Positions 25,897-33,843 of a stretch of DNA of 53,397 nt are shown here, piece after piece. The translations under genes and the position numbers were made by a program. The stretch covers positions 1 to 53,397 of the forward strand of contig JBBRCX010000017.1 in the NCBI GenBank assembly GCA_038204465.1, written 5' to 3'. Positions within the stretch are counted from its first letter, which is position 1; the number at the start of each line of letters is the position of its first letter. The notes under the pieces were generated by a model. It did no database searches, was not told the origin of the DNA, and worked only from the letters and a program-made list of their open reading frames with translations. This stretch comes from JBBRCX01 sp038204465. GTDB lineage: Bacteria; Planctomycetota; Phycisphaerae; Tepidisphaerales; Tepidisphaeraceae.

Positions 25897-26704
25897 TCGC
25901 TCCGAAGAGTTGCCGGCATTCGTAAGCAATTCATGGGCGACAATCACGAAGGATGTCGCCCCCTAACATCTGTCTGAGCAGGCGGCGCTCGCGAGAACAA
26001 GCGAACGCTGTCGGAGGCTCCCTCCAGGGAAGGATCGGTCCCTCCAGGAAGTGAATCGAGTTGGTTGCGACCACGGCCAGCCGGGTTGAGCGATGGCAGC
26101 AAGGACGCTTCGCGCTCATCCGCCGCAATATTGGCACGGATGCCAGTGCGGTAACGGCAGCTTGCAAGATGCAGGCGCGGGTCGTGAAAGGTGTCTTCGG
26201 GCGGCAGAATTGGTTGTGGAGCTGCCCGGCGACACCAAACCGTTTGCCGACCGCTGTTCGGGCCAGGCTGGCAAAGGATGGCCAACCCCGCACGAGCAGC
26301 TGTCGGCGGGCGGGTCACTTGACCGACCGCCCGAGCGGCGCTCTGGCGCCGCGACCGCGAGTTTTGCGACGATACCGTAGAGTCGTCTCAGGGACGGGGC
26401 CCTCGGCCTGGAATTCGAGGGGGTACGGATGCCCGGCTCTGCTGTATCGGTTACCACCTGGAACGGATACGTTCGCTTAGTTTGAGGCCGCGCCTCACAC
26501 TTCAGTGCCGCCACCGATGATCGGCACTTGCTTCATTTCAGTCGAAGAACATGGTCCCGGCTACAGCGCCCGTCGGTGTGATCGAATGTTCAGGCAACAC
26601 GATCGAATGTTTCATGCAACGCGGGCGAACATCGACCGAACCTCAGATCATTATGAACAACTGTGAGAGGCATTGCAAGTAGAATTCAGACGCAGGAACT
26701 GCGC
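25897..26704 (+). other. mraZ-rsmH intergenic region
   Basis: 808 bases with no supportable gene on either strand; the frames present lack any family pattern and have odd composition. mraZ and rsmH are usually adjacent, so this gap is unusual. Visible structure: a 9-base direct repeat CCCTCCAGG at 26020-26028 and 26040-26048, and the longer tandem repeat near 26580-26620 listed separately. I looked for RNase P RNA and tmRNA signatures and found none. A long 5' leader, a decayed gene, or an unrecognised RNA are all possible. Confidence 0.4.
26580..26620 (+). repeat. Tandem direct repeat upstream of rsmH
   Basis: GATCGAATGTTCAGGCAAC (26580-26598) and GATCGAATGTTTCATGCAAC (26601-26620), offset by 21 bases, two helical turns. 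A related sequence in inverted form, GCGAACATCGA, follows at 26625-26635. It ends 84 bases before the rsmH start. The spacing suits a regulator binding two sites on one face of the helix; no known factor is assigned. Confidence 0.5.
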
Positions 26705-27616
26705 ATGGAATTGCCTCTCGCCGGCCACGAGCCGGTTCTTCTGAACGAGGTCCTTCACCATCTTAACCCACGGCCCGGACAGGTCATCGTCGACTGCACC
26801 CTCGGCCGCGCCGGGCACGCTCTGGCATTGGCCGGGCGTCTGGCGCCCGAGGGCATACTGATCGGCCTCGATGCCGATCCGCGCAACTTGGAGTTTGCCC
26901 AGGCCCGCCTGTCCGGCGTCCCCTGCGGCGTGCGCCTCTTCCATGCGAACTTCGCGGAGATCGGCGACGTTCTGGAGGCGGCGGGGTATCCGCAGGTTGA
27001 CGCCATCCTTGCGGACCTTGGCCTGAGCACCAATCAGCTGTTCGACGCCGGTTACGGCCTCTCCTTCGCGGAAGAGATGGAACTAGACATGCGAATCGAT
27101 CCGCGCACGCGCCAGACGGCGGCCGATCTGGTGAATTCGATGCGCGAAGAGGAGCTTGCCAACGTCCTATATCATCTGGCGCAGGAGCGTTATTCCCGCA
27201 GAATCGCCAGAAAGATTGCGGAAGCGCGGCGGGTTTCTCCGATCACTACAACAGATCGGCTGGCCGAGCTGGTGCGCTCGGCGATCCCGAAGCGGGGCGG
27301 AGCCCCGGAGAAGATCGATCCTGCGACCCGTACCTTCCTGGCGCTGCGAATCGCGGTGAACGGGGAGATCGAAAACCTCCAGGCCCTGCTCCGGCAGGCG
27401 CCGCAGCGGCTCAAGCCGGGCGGACGGTTGGCGGTGATCAGTTTTCAGTCCACGGAAGACCGCTTGGTGAAACAGGCGTTTCGGTCGGCGGAGCAGACCG
27501 GGCAACTCAAGCTCGTCACGAAGAAGCCGCTCTCCCCCACCGACGAAGAAATCGCCCGCAACCCCAGGTCCCGGTCGGCCAAAATGCGAGTAGCGGAGCA
27601 ATCGCTCCCGGGTTGA
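26705..27616 (+). CDS. rsmH: 16S rRNA (cytosine1402-N4)-methyltransferase
   Basis: 303 residues. It methylates C1402 of 16S rRNA using S-adenosylmethionine. The N-terminal HEPVLLNEVLHHLNPRPGQ is characteristic; the SAM site reads VDCTLGRAGHALALAGRL (DxTxGxGGH in most; here GRAGH), then GLDADPRNLEFAQARL, and later QVDAILADLGLSTNQLF, the substrate-region GYGLSF with ELDMRID, and the C-terminal RLAVISFQSTEDRLVKQAF. ATG 26705 was preferred to a GTG at 26663 because AGGA (26694-26697) lies 7 bases before it and the family N-terminus begins there. It starts the rsmH-LysM-ftsL-ftsI run. Confidence 0.94.
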   Translation: MELPLAGHEPVLLNEVLHHLNPRPGQVIVDCTLGRAGHALALAGRLAPEGILIGLDADPRNLEFAQARLSGVPCGVRLFHANFAEIGDVLEAAGYPQVDAILADLGLSTNQLFDAGYGLSFAEEMELDMRIDPRTRQTAADLVNSMREEELANVLYHLAQERYSRRIARKIAEARRVSPITTTDRLAELVRSAIPKRGGAPEKIDPATRTFLALRIAVNGEIENLQALLRQAPQRLKPGGRLAVISFQSTEDRLVKQAFRSAEQTGQLKLVTKKPLSPTDEEIARNPRSRSAKMRVAEQSLPG

Positions 27617-27667
27617 ATGGAGCCGGCGCCTCACGACGTATGCGATGGCGCGGCGAAGGGCTGAATC

Positions 27668-28573
27668 ATGACGCGCGAAACAAAAATCGGACTGCTGGTC
27701 GGGCTTGCCTTCATCATCGTGATCGGAATTCTCCTGTCCGACCACATGACCAGCACCACCCAGCCGCCGCAGGCGCCGCTGACCAGCGCGGCGGACAACG
27801 TGCGCGATGGCATCGCGACTCCCGCATCGCGCGACGCTTCAACTCCGCGCATCGCTGCAGCCCTGCCGGTCGTTCCGCAGCAGGAAGTGCCGACGCAGCA
27901 GGAATTGGCGGATCGCGGCAACGGTTCCGCTCAGCGCCGGTCGCCGGTCGACCCCATCGTGATCCGCGACGGCGGCGCCCCGTCCGCGCCAAATCCGGCC
28001 GGTTCGATCGAGCCGCAGCCAACCGCTGTAGGCCCGCAGGCTCATACCAACTCATTGCAGGAAGTGGCACGCCATAATGGCGAAGAGCTGGTCGATCGAT
28101 ACGGCAATCCAATCACCGTCGCACAGGGCGCCGCTCAGCACCCCGGGCGTCCGCGCGAATACAAGGCCGAAGCGGGCGACAGCCTGTCGAAGCTCGCGGC
28201 CAGGTTTCTCGGCTCCAACACCCGCACCAACCGTGAGCTGATCATCAAGGCGAATCCGGCGCTGCAGCAGGACCCAAACAAGATTGTCGTCGGCCGCACC
28301 TACATCATCCCCGATTCCGCGGCGCAGCCGCCCGCGCCCGCTGCAGCGCCGATTGCTCCGGTTGAAGCCCGCAGCGGCAACGGTCAGCAGTGGTACACCG
28401 TCAAGGAAAATGACAACCTCTGGAAGATTGCCGAAGCGCAGCTGGGCAGCGGCAACGCCTGGGTGCAGATCAAGGAACTGAATAAAGAGGTGCTGAAGAA
28501 CGGCGAAACCGTCCGGGTCAACATGCGGCTTCGGCTGCCTGCCAAGCCTGTTGTTTCGGCGTCTGCGAATTAG
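27668..28573 (+). CDS. Membrane-anchored LysM protein
   Basis: 301 residues. A basic start and one TM (about 8-24) are followed by a long low-complexity Pro/Ala/Gln linker (about 30-145) and two LysM domains. The first (about 158-214) has YKAEAGDSLSKLAARFLG and ends VGRTYIIP; the second (about 238-293) has WYTVKENDNLWKIAEAQLG and ends NMRLRLP. LysM binds GlcNAc-containing glycan, so the protein probably tethers the membrane to peptidoglycan. No hydrolase domain is present. It lies between rsmH and ftsL-like genes, 51 bases after rsmH, so it may serve division. Confidence 0.85.
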   Translation: MTRETKIGLLVGLAFIIVIGILLSDHMTSTTQPPQAPLTSAADNVRDGIATPASRDASTPRIAAALPVVPQQEVPTQQELADRGNGSAQRRSPVDPIVIRDGGAPSAPNPAGSIEPQPTAVGPQAHTNSLQEVARHNGEELVDRYGNPITVAQGAAQHPGRPREYKAEAGDSLSKLAARFLGSNTRTNRELIIKANPALQQDPNKIVVGRTYIIPDSAAQPPAPAAAPIAPVEARSGNGQQWYTVKENDNLWKIAEAQLGSGNAWVQIKELNKEVLKNGETVRVNMRLRLPAKPVVSASAN

Positions 28574-28631
28574 CGAGCGGACGCGGCTGATCGCTTGGAT
28601 TGCAAACTGCTGGAAGCGCTGGCGCCGTCTG

Positions 28632-28650
28632 CACGGGCGGGACGCCCGTG
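28632..28650 (+). repeat. REP-like palindrome
   Basis: CACGGGC (28632-28638), five-base loop, GCCCGTG (28644-28650). Read through in other frames it gives HGRDARVTRD on this strand and NTGVPPVQ on the other. From memory, these phrases recur in spurious proteins of many planctomycete and verrucomicrobial genomes, which suggests a dispersed palindromic repeat. It sits 10 bases before the ftsL-like start. Confidence 0.5.
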
Positions 28651-28659
28651 TTACGAGAG

Positions 28660-28953
28660 ATGTTGAAACTCCTTCTGTGTCTATGCAGCGCGGCGGTCAT
28701 TGCGATGGTGGTGCTGCAGCTTCGCCAGCAGCGTCTCGAGCTGGGCTACCAGAGCAACGAATTACATCAGCAGATCAAAGGGCAGCAGGCGCGGCTCTGG
28801 AACCAGCAACTGCAGATCGCAACGTACACGGCTCCCAACGCCATCACGCAGACGGTGAGCAATCACGACCTGAAGATGGGGCCGCAGACCCCCCTGCCGG
28901 CGGGCACGAAGCGCAACTGGATTGATGTTTCGGACATTCCCGAAGCGGAATAG
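28660..28953 (+). CDS. FtsL-like division protein
   Basis: 97 residues from ATG 28660. A short N-terminus and one TM (MLKLLLCLCSAAVIAMVVLQL) lead into a Gln/Leu-rich coiled coil (about 20-55, LRQQRLELGYQSNELHQQI) and then a short tail that includes NAITQTVSNHDLKMGP. This is the size, topology and place (before the FtsI transpeptidase) of FtsL. FtsL sequences are too variable to identify by motif, so the call is from layout and context. An in-frame start at 28600 would run through the palindrome and is unlikely. Confidence 0.65.
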   Translation: MLKLLLCLCSAAVIAMVVLQLRQQRLELGYQSNELHQQIKGQQARLWNQQLQIATYTAPNAITQTVSNHDLKMGPQTPLPAGTKRNWIDVSDIPEAE

Positions 28954-28955
28954 CG

Positions 28956-29255
28956 CTATCTGCGGCTCCAGTAATACGTCCCCGGCGGCAGATCGAGGTG
29001 GAACTCGCCCGCCCGAGCCGTCACCACGTCGCCCTTCGGCTCGAAACCGAGGGTCTCGCCCTTCTGTACCGCGACGACCACTTTGGCCTTCGATTCCTTC
29101 ATCGAATGCAGGGCATACTGCCCGGATGATTTGGCGGTCACCATCCGCGCCCCGCTGCTGCCTTTATCCCAGTGCACGACCGTGGCAGGCGACGAGTAAC
29201 CCTCGCAGCCGCATAGAACGAGACAGATCGCGACCATCAAGCTTGCATATCGCAT
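28956..29255 (-). CDS. Small lipoprotein (family A, copy 2)
   Basis: 99 residues. The start ATG (complement of 29253-29255) has a strong GAAGGAG site 5-6 bases before it. The signal peptide ends LVLCGC, with Cys18 the likely lipidated residue. The mature part carries SSGQYALHSMKES, KVVVAVQKGETLGFEPKGD and a final LPPGTYYWSRR, matching the order of segments in the lipoprotein at 5729-6055 (GVYSVY, YTVNLRQGDEYGF, TAYYWKVK). Function unknown. It lies on the opposite strand between the ftsL-like gene, ending 3 bases away, and ftsI, breaking the ftsL-ftsI pair. Confidence 0.82.
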   Translation of the reverse strand: MRYASLMVAICLVLCGCEGYSSPATVVHWDKGSSGARMVTAKSSGQYALHSMKESKAKVVVAVQKGETLGFEPKGDVVTARAGEFHLDLPPGTYYWSRR

Positions 29256-29404
29256 AGACGCTCCTTCGTCTGATTCCTGCGCACCATTGCACCAACACCG
29301 CGACGGCTCGTCCACTGTTTTCGCAACCGCACCCCGCTGTGCATTTTCTTTGGGCGCAAGTTCGCCGCGATACCGATCTAGTTATCGGACCCGGAAACTC
29401 CATC

Positions 29405-31258
29405 ATGCCCACGTTCTCGACCACCCGCGCCGCTGCCGTCCTCGTTGTGTTGAACGGGTGCTTTGTCGCGCTCATCGGGCGCGTCGCCTACCTCCAAACT
29501 TACGGTCGCCAGCAGACCATCCGCCTCGCGGATCGGGAACACCACCAGACGGAGATCATTCCCGCCCGGCGTGGCAGCATCTTCGACCGCCAGGGGCTGG
29601 AGATGGCCGGCACCGTCCAGACCCAGACGCTGTTCGTCGATCCAAAGTTCATGGAGCAGGTCTTCACCCAGGATGGGCGCGGCCTGGTGGAGATGGACCA
29701 GTCGATCGCCCGGCTGGCGAAGGTGGTCGACAGGGACCCGTACGAAGTGAGCCAGTTGCTCAGCGACCGGTTGGAGAGCCGGTTCGTCAAGCTCGCGGAA
29801 AACCTCGATGAAAGCACCTGCGAGCGGATCCTGAAGATGAAGCTTCCGGGGGTTGGGCTGGTGCCGGCGAACGAGCGGTATTACCCGATGGGCTCACTGG
29901 CCGCCCACGTCCTGGGCGGCACCGGCACGGACGGGAAAGGACTGGAGGGGCTCGAGCTTCGATTCGAGAAGACACTGGCCGGCAAATCCGGCTACGAGCG
30001 ACTGCTGAAGGACGCGGGCCATCGCCCGATCGGCCTGGCCGCGGAAGATTACCTGGCGCCCCAGCACGGTCAGCATCTGATCCTCACGCTCGACGCCAAT
30101 ATCCAAATGATCGCGGAACAGGAACTCGCCGCGACCTGCGATCAATTTCGCGCCAAGCGCGGCGAAGTGATCGTAATGGATCCAAGAACCGGTGAAGTGC
30201 TGGCGCTGGCGAACTGGCCGACCTTCAATCCGCAGAACCTGGGAGATTCAACCCCCGAAGCTCGTCGCGACAACTGCCTCGTCTCGCCCTACGAGCCGGG
30301 CTCGACGCTGAAGCCTTTCATGGTCGGGCCCGCGCTGGCGTGGCGGGTGACGCGCCTGAACGAGATCTGGCCGATCCCCGGCATCCGCTACAAGACGCCC
30401 TACGGGCGCACGATCACCGACGTACACGCGTATGGCCCGCTGCCGACGTGGGACGGGGTGGTGAAGTCAAGCAACATCCTGATGTCGATGCTCGCGGAAC
30501 GCATGACCAATCCCAGGCTCCATCGAGCGATGTCGAGTTGGCGGTTCGGCGAGGCGACCGGAATCGAATTGCCCGGTGAAGACCGCGGAAAACTCAATGC
30601 GCTGCCTCTGTGGAACAAGTTCAGCACCGAGTCCATCGCGCAGGGTTATGAGATCATGGTGACGCCGGTGCAGTTGTGCCGGGCGTTCAGCGCCTATGCC
30701 AACGGCGGGCGGCTCGTGCAGCCGACGTTGATCAAGGGCGTGCTGGATCCCGATGGGCGCATCGTTTCCCGAACGAAGCCGGGCGACCTGAAGCTGATGC
30801 CGCAGGTATTGGATCCGGTGATCGCCGCCGAGATGAAGCGGGTGTTGTGCGATGTTCTGGTGCGCGGCACGGCGAGCAAGGCGCGAAGCGAGACCTATAC
30901 GATCTTCGGAAAAACCGGCACGGCACACATTAGCGAAGGGAAGAGCGGCTACAGCGCGACCCGCTATAACAGCAGCTTCATCGCCGGGGCCCCGGCGGAG
31001 GATCCGCGGCTCACCGTCGCGTTCATCGTTCACGACCCGGACATCGATTACGCGCGCGAGCATAACCTGAGCCATTACGGCGGAGCCGTCGCCGCGCCCG
31101 GGGCGAGCAAGCTGCTGGAACGAGCGCTGACCTACCTGCAGGTTCCGGCGTCGCCGGACCTCGCGCCGCCTCCGCCGCATATCGCGAGCGTACTGGTGAA
31201 TTACGATCCAAAGGTCTACAAAAAGCGTCCGGGGAGCACGGCGTCAGCGCGGGATTAG
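29405..31258 (+). CDS. ftsI: Class B penicillin-binding protein (FtsI-like transpeptidase)
   Basis: 617 residues. One N-terminal TM (about 7-27), a pedestal domain starting with RRGSIFDRQGLEMAGT (about 55-220), and a transpeptidase domain with all three motifs: STLK (Ser300, Lys303), SSN (355-357) and KTG (503-505, in IFGKTGTAH). It crosslinks peptidoglycan and should pair with the SEDS protein FtsW. No PASTA domain is present. ATG 29405 gives the normal short cytoplasmic tail; the in-frame start at 29339 adds 22 residues without support. Context (after ftsL-like) supports FtsI rather than the elongation PBP2. The 139 bases after it hold nothing notable. Confidence 0.93.
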   Translation: MPTFSTTRAAAVLVVLNGCFVALIGRVAYLQTYGRQQTIRLADREHHQTEIIPARRGSIFDRQGLEMAGTVQTQTLFVDPKFMEQVFTQDGRGLVEMDQSIARLAKVVDRDPYEVSQLLSDRLESRFVKLAENLDESTCERILKMKLPGVGLVPANERYYPMGSLAAHVLGGTGTDGKGLEGLELRFEKTLAGKSGYERLLKDAGHRPIGLAAEDYLAPQHGQHLILTLDANIQMIAEQELAATCDQFRAKRGEVIVMDPRTGEVLALANWPTFNPQNLGDSTPEARRDNCLVSPYEPGSTLKPFMVGPALAWRVTRLNEIWPIPGIRYKTPYGRTITDVHAYGPLPTWDGVVKSSNILMSMLAERMTNPRLHRAMSSWRFGEATGIELPGEDRGKLNALPLWNKFSTESIAQGYEIMVTPVQLCRAFSAYANGGRLVQPTLIKGVLDPDGRIVSRTKPGDLKLMPQVLDPVIAAEMKRVLCDVLVRGTASKARSETYTIFGKTGTAHISEGKSGYSATRYNSSFIAGAPAEDPRLTVAFIVHDPDIDYAREHNLSHYGGAVAAPGASKLLERALTYLQVPASPDLAPPPPHIASVLVNYDPKVYKKRPGSTASARD

Positions 31259-31397
31259 GGCGCAAAATGACGTCGCGTGGACGTGACGGCTGCCGCGGCG
31301 GTCGGCACGCAACCGCGAATCGAGCAGTCTCTAAAGGCCGTTACTCCGCAACAGATCATGCATCCGTCGAGGCAGAAACACGAAGAACGCGCTTGCC

Positions 31398-32108
31398 TCA
31401 TTTGCGCTTGAAAAACTTCGGCACATTCAGGTTGTAGAACTCCGCTTCCAGATACTCCAGCGCCAGCGCGAAATTCAGGATCGCGATGTCGTTTTGCGGA
31501 GAGGGTATATCGGAATAATCGACTGCGGGGCCGCCGTTCAGATCCTGGATGAATGCGCCGGCACCGGCCACTACCTGGGCGGCTGTCAGCGGCGCCTCGA
31601 AGCTTGGATTGGCGTCGTCATCGGTCGAAGTGCCCGTGATCGGGTCATTGAGGAACGTGTTCAAATAGCCCGCATGCCGAGCCTCGATCGTTGCGATCGA
31701 GCCGGCGTTCGCCAGGATCTCCATACTGTCGATTATCGGCGCGGCGCCCAGGTACGCGCCCACGCCCGTATTTTCCAGCGTCTGCGCCAGAAGGATGAAG
31801 TCCTTGTACTTGGCCTGCTCCAAATTCTGGAACGTGGGCTTGGGACGGGCGGATGAGCCCAGAGCCGTTACGAGAAATGCCACATGATCGTTCTCATGCT
31901 TCAGGATGGAATTGAATTCATCGCTCTGCCCGCCACGCCCGCGGATTTCTCGCCCTTCTTCGTCCCTGGCTCGCCCGCGGGCAAGATTTCCTGATCCACC
32001 GAGCAGGATCGCGGCGGACGAACCTGCAACGGTGAGAGCCGCGGAGCGCTGCATGAATCGGCGGCGGGAAGAATTCTGGGGCATATTTGGAATTGCGGGG
32101 TGACTCAC
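31398..32108 (-). CDS. Tat-exported ferritin-like domain protein
   Basis: 236 residues from GTG (complement of 32106-32108), chosen because a perfect AGGAGG lies 6 bases upstream; ATG at 32084 is the alternative. A twin-arginine signal, NSSRRRFMQRSAALTVAGSS, then a disordered Arg/Gly linker. The rest is a helical ferritin-like domain (PF13668 type) with possible di-metal ligands in ILKHENDHVAFLV, IEARHAGYLNTF and ALALEYLEAEFYNL. Tat export suggests a folded, cofactor-bearing protein. Proteins of this family are common in planctomycetes and their role is unknown (metal storage or stress). It is monocistronic. Confidence 0.82.
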   Translation of the reverse strand: MSHPAIPNMPQNSSRRRFMQRSAALTVAGSSAAILLGGSGNLARGRARDEEGREIRGRGGQSDEFNSILKHENDHVAFLVTALGSSARPKPTFQNLEQAKYKDFILLAQTLENTGVGAYLGAAPIIDSMEILANAGSIATIEARHAGYLNTFLNDPITGTSTDDDANPSFEAPLTAAQVVAGAGAFIQDLNGGPAVDYSDIPSPQNDIAILNFALALEYLEAEFYNLNVPKFFKRK

Positions 32109-32824
32109 GACGAACCTCCTCGAAAAAGAACCCACAAAGCCCGACGCCCCCCTCGGCTTTGCAGAGATAACGAATGGGCTCGTGACGCGCATCGCGAGCC
32201 TGCGGTGCAAGCCTAGGCGTGCAGGATTCGGTTGGTCCACACGAAAATCCGGGCGAGCGCGTTGGCCAGGTCAAGGAAGGTCGGTTGGAGTGAGCGAGGG
32301 AGCGTGGGGCGGCAGGCTGGGCCGCAGGCCCCACCAGCCCTGCAATTTGCTTGGATGTGCTCGTTTGAGTGGAAGCGCCAGTCGTGTTCCCGAAGAAAAA
32401 CAACGGGGACGCATGAGGGGACGCATGACGCATCTCATTTCGGAAAACCCCAAGGAGACGCATCTCCATTCGAGACCCCGGCTGTTCGCGTGGCGCTTGC
32501 TTGGTGGATTGCTCCGGATCGCCTTCGCATTCGGGGTGTGTTCGCATTAGATCAGAGTCATTTGTATGAAGGATTGTACCCGTGTGCGGGTGCGAATTGG
32601 CATGGTGTTGGCGGTGGAGCGGCGAAGGCTTGGTAGAGCGTGGTCAAGCATCGGATAGCCGGCGGATGCGCCTCGGGGGCGCGGTGGGTGGGCGGCGGGC
32701 GCTTCGTGGGGATCCGATGGATGGCCGATGGTCGCCGGATGGGGAGGGGATGGCGCGGCGATGGGAATCGCATGGGGTGCGCTTGGGTTTTTGGGGTGGG
32801 AACGGGGTTTTTGGACGGAGGGGT
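32109..32824. other. Ferritin-like/recR intergenic region
   Basis: 716 bases without a supportable gene. The right half (about 32640-32825) is strongly G-biased on the plus strand, with many GATGG repeats and a G-quadruplex motif (listed separately); its reverse frame is Pro-rich low complexity. Around 32400-32460 there are repeated GACGCAT words. Both flanking genes run leftward, so this is the recR downstream region plus the promoter of the ferritin-like gene; no consensus promoter was found. Confidence 0.4.
32675..32699 (+). repeat. G-quadruplex-type motif
   Basis: GGGGG (32675-32679), 6 bases, GGG (32686-32688), 1 base, GGG (32690-32692), 4 bases, GGG (32697-32699). It meets the usual G3+N1-7 pattern on the plus strand, about 125 bases past the recR stop. 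In the recR transcript this stretch is C-rich, so any structure would form in the non-transcribed-sense DNA strand. Confidence 0.35.
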
Positions 32825-33430
32825 CTACATTTTCTGGCGGCCGGTGATGGCGTCGGCGAGGATGTTGCGGTTGGCGTATTCGATGCTGCTGCCGGCGGGG
32901 AGGCCGCGAGCGAGACGCGTCAGTTGGACGTTGGGGAAACGCGCGCCGGCGAGGCCCTGGATGTAGAGCGCGGTGCCGTCGCCCTCGAGGGTGGGGTTTG
33001 TCCCCATGATGATCTCGCGCACGGAGCCGGAGGCGAGACGGGACATCAAGGCCTCGATCGTCAGGTCGTCCGGCTCAACGCCTTCGAGCGGCGAGATCTT
33101 TCCTAGAAGCACGTGATACACACCCTTGTAGAGGCCGGCCGACTCCAGGGCGAGCAGGTCCTTGGGTTGTTCGACGACGCAGACGACGCCGGGGTCGCGG
33201 GAGGGATCGGAGCAGATGTTGCAGGGGTCCTGCTCGGTGAGGTTGTAACAGACCGAGCAGTGCTTGATGCGGGTCTTCACGTCCCGGATCGCCTCGGCCA
33301 GGGCCAGAGCGTCCTCGGGGTTCTGCTTGAGCAGGTGAAAGGCGATCCGCTCGGCGGAGCGCATGCCGATCCCGGGCAGGCTCGCGAGGCGGTTCATCAG
33401 GTTCTGGATGCTCTGGGTATACGTGCTCAT
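32825..33430 (-). CDS. recR: Recombination protein RecR
   Basis: 201 residues, standard for RecR. It works with RecO/RecF in loading RecA at gaps. An N-terminal helix-hairpin-helix (LMNRLASLPGIGMRSAERIAFHLL) is followed by a four-Cys zinc finger (CSVCYNLTEQDPCNIC), a Toprim domain (GVVCVVEQPKDLLALE to MGTNPTLEGDGTALYI) and a C-terminal Walker-B-like region with RLARGLPAGSSIEYANRNIL. ATG at 33430 was chosen over an in-frame start at 33475. The common neighbours dnaX and ybaB are absent; the gene stands alone. Confidence 0.96.
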   Translation of the reverse strand: MSTYTQSIQNLMNRLASLPGIGMRSAERIAFHLLKQNPEDALALAEAIRDVKTRIKHCSVCYNLTEQDPCNICSDPSRDPGVVCVVEQPKDLLALESAGLYKGVYHVLLGKISPLEGVEPDDLTIEALMSRLASGSVREIIMGTNPTLEGDGTALYIQGLAGARFPNVQLTRLARGLPAGSSIEYANRNILADAITGRQKM

Positions 33431-33622
33431 GGGAAGCGATTTTAGGTGTCGCGGGCGCGGCGGACGAGGCCGCACAGAGTTTCCAGCTTAACTCGAAGTA
33501 TTGAATCGACAAAGATTTGGCGTCCCGCTTTGGAGGCTGTCCCGGTATGGTTGAAGTAACAGCCGGCGTCGGGCTCGAAGGGTCGAGCTCGCCTCGTCCG
33601 GTTATGTGCAACGGAGGATCGT

Positions 33623-33748
33623 ATGAGGCGCATCATAGTGACCGGACTGCTGGCGATGTTCGTGCTGACCGCCGTCACCAACATTGGCTGCAAGGCGAAG
33701 GTCGACGACACCGGGGCGAGCGTGAAGGTGAAGAACCCCAATCTGTAG
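33623..33748 (+). CDS. 41-residue lipoprotein
   Basis: MRRIIVTGLLAMFVLTAVTN followed by IGC and a short polar tail (KAKVDDTGASVKVKNPNL). A basic start, a 14-residue hydrophobic core and an N-I-G-C lipobox (Cys23) give a mature lipopeptide of only 19 residues. GGAGG at 33613-33617, 5 bases before the ATG, strongly supports translation. In size it resembles entericidin-like lipoproteins, but there is no sequence match I can claim. Function unknown. It stands alone, divergent from recR and convergent with the VWA gene. Confidence 0.65.
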   Translation: MRRIIVTGLLAMFVLTAVTNIGCKAKVDDTGASVKVKNPNL

Positions 33749-33843
33749 CGCTTTCGCTTCAGAAGCTCAGCGCGCCGGGCGCTCACGATTGTGGGTGCCC
33801 GGCTCGGCTTGGCTCTTCGATTTCTTCTAATGAGCGTCGCGGT

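Noticed and set aside
25980..26400. RNase P RNA, tmRNA or 6S RNA in the mraZ-rsmH gap
   Set aside because: I looked for the conserved GAGGAAAGTCCGGGC and GGGTGAAAGG-like segments and a tRNA-like end. Only a weak CGGGTCGTGAAAGG resemblance was found, with no matching partners.
25944..26480. Overlapping reading frames in the mraZ-rsmH gap
   Set aside because: Both strands have frames over 120 codons, but their composition is erratic, there is no ribosome site and no recognisable pattern. In GC-rich DNA such frames are expected by chance.
32182..32550. Frame of 122 codons upstream of the ferritin-like gene
   Set aside because: Arg/Gly-rich with no family pattern, and it overlaps the promoter side of a well supported minus-strand gene.
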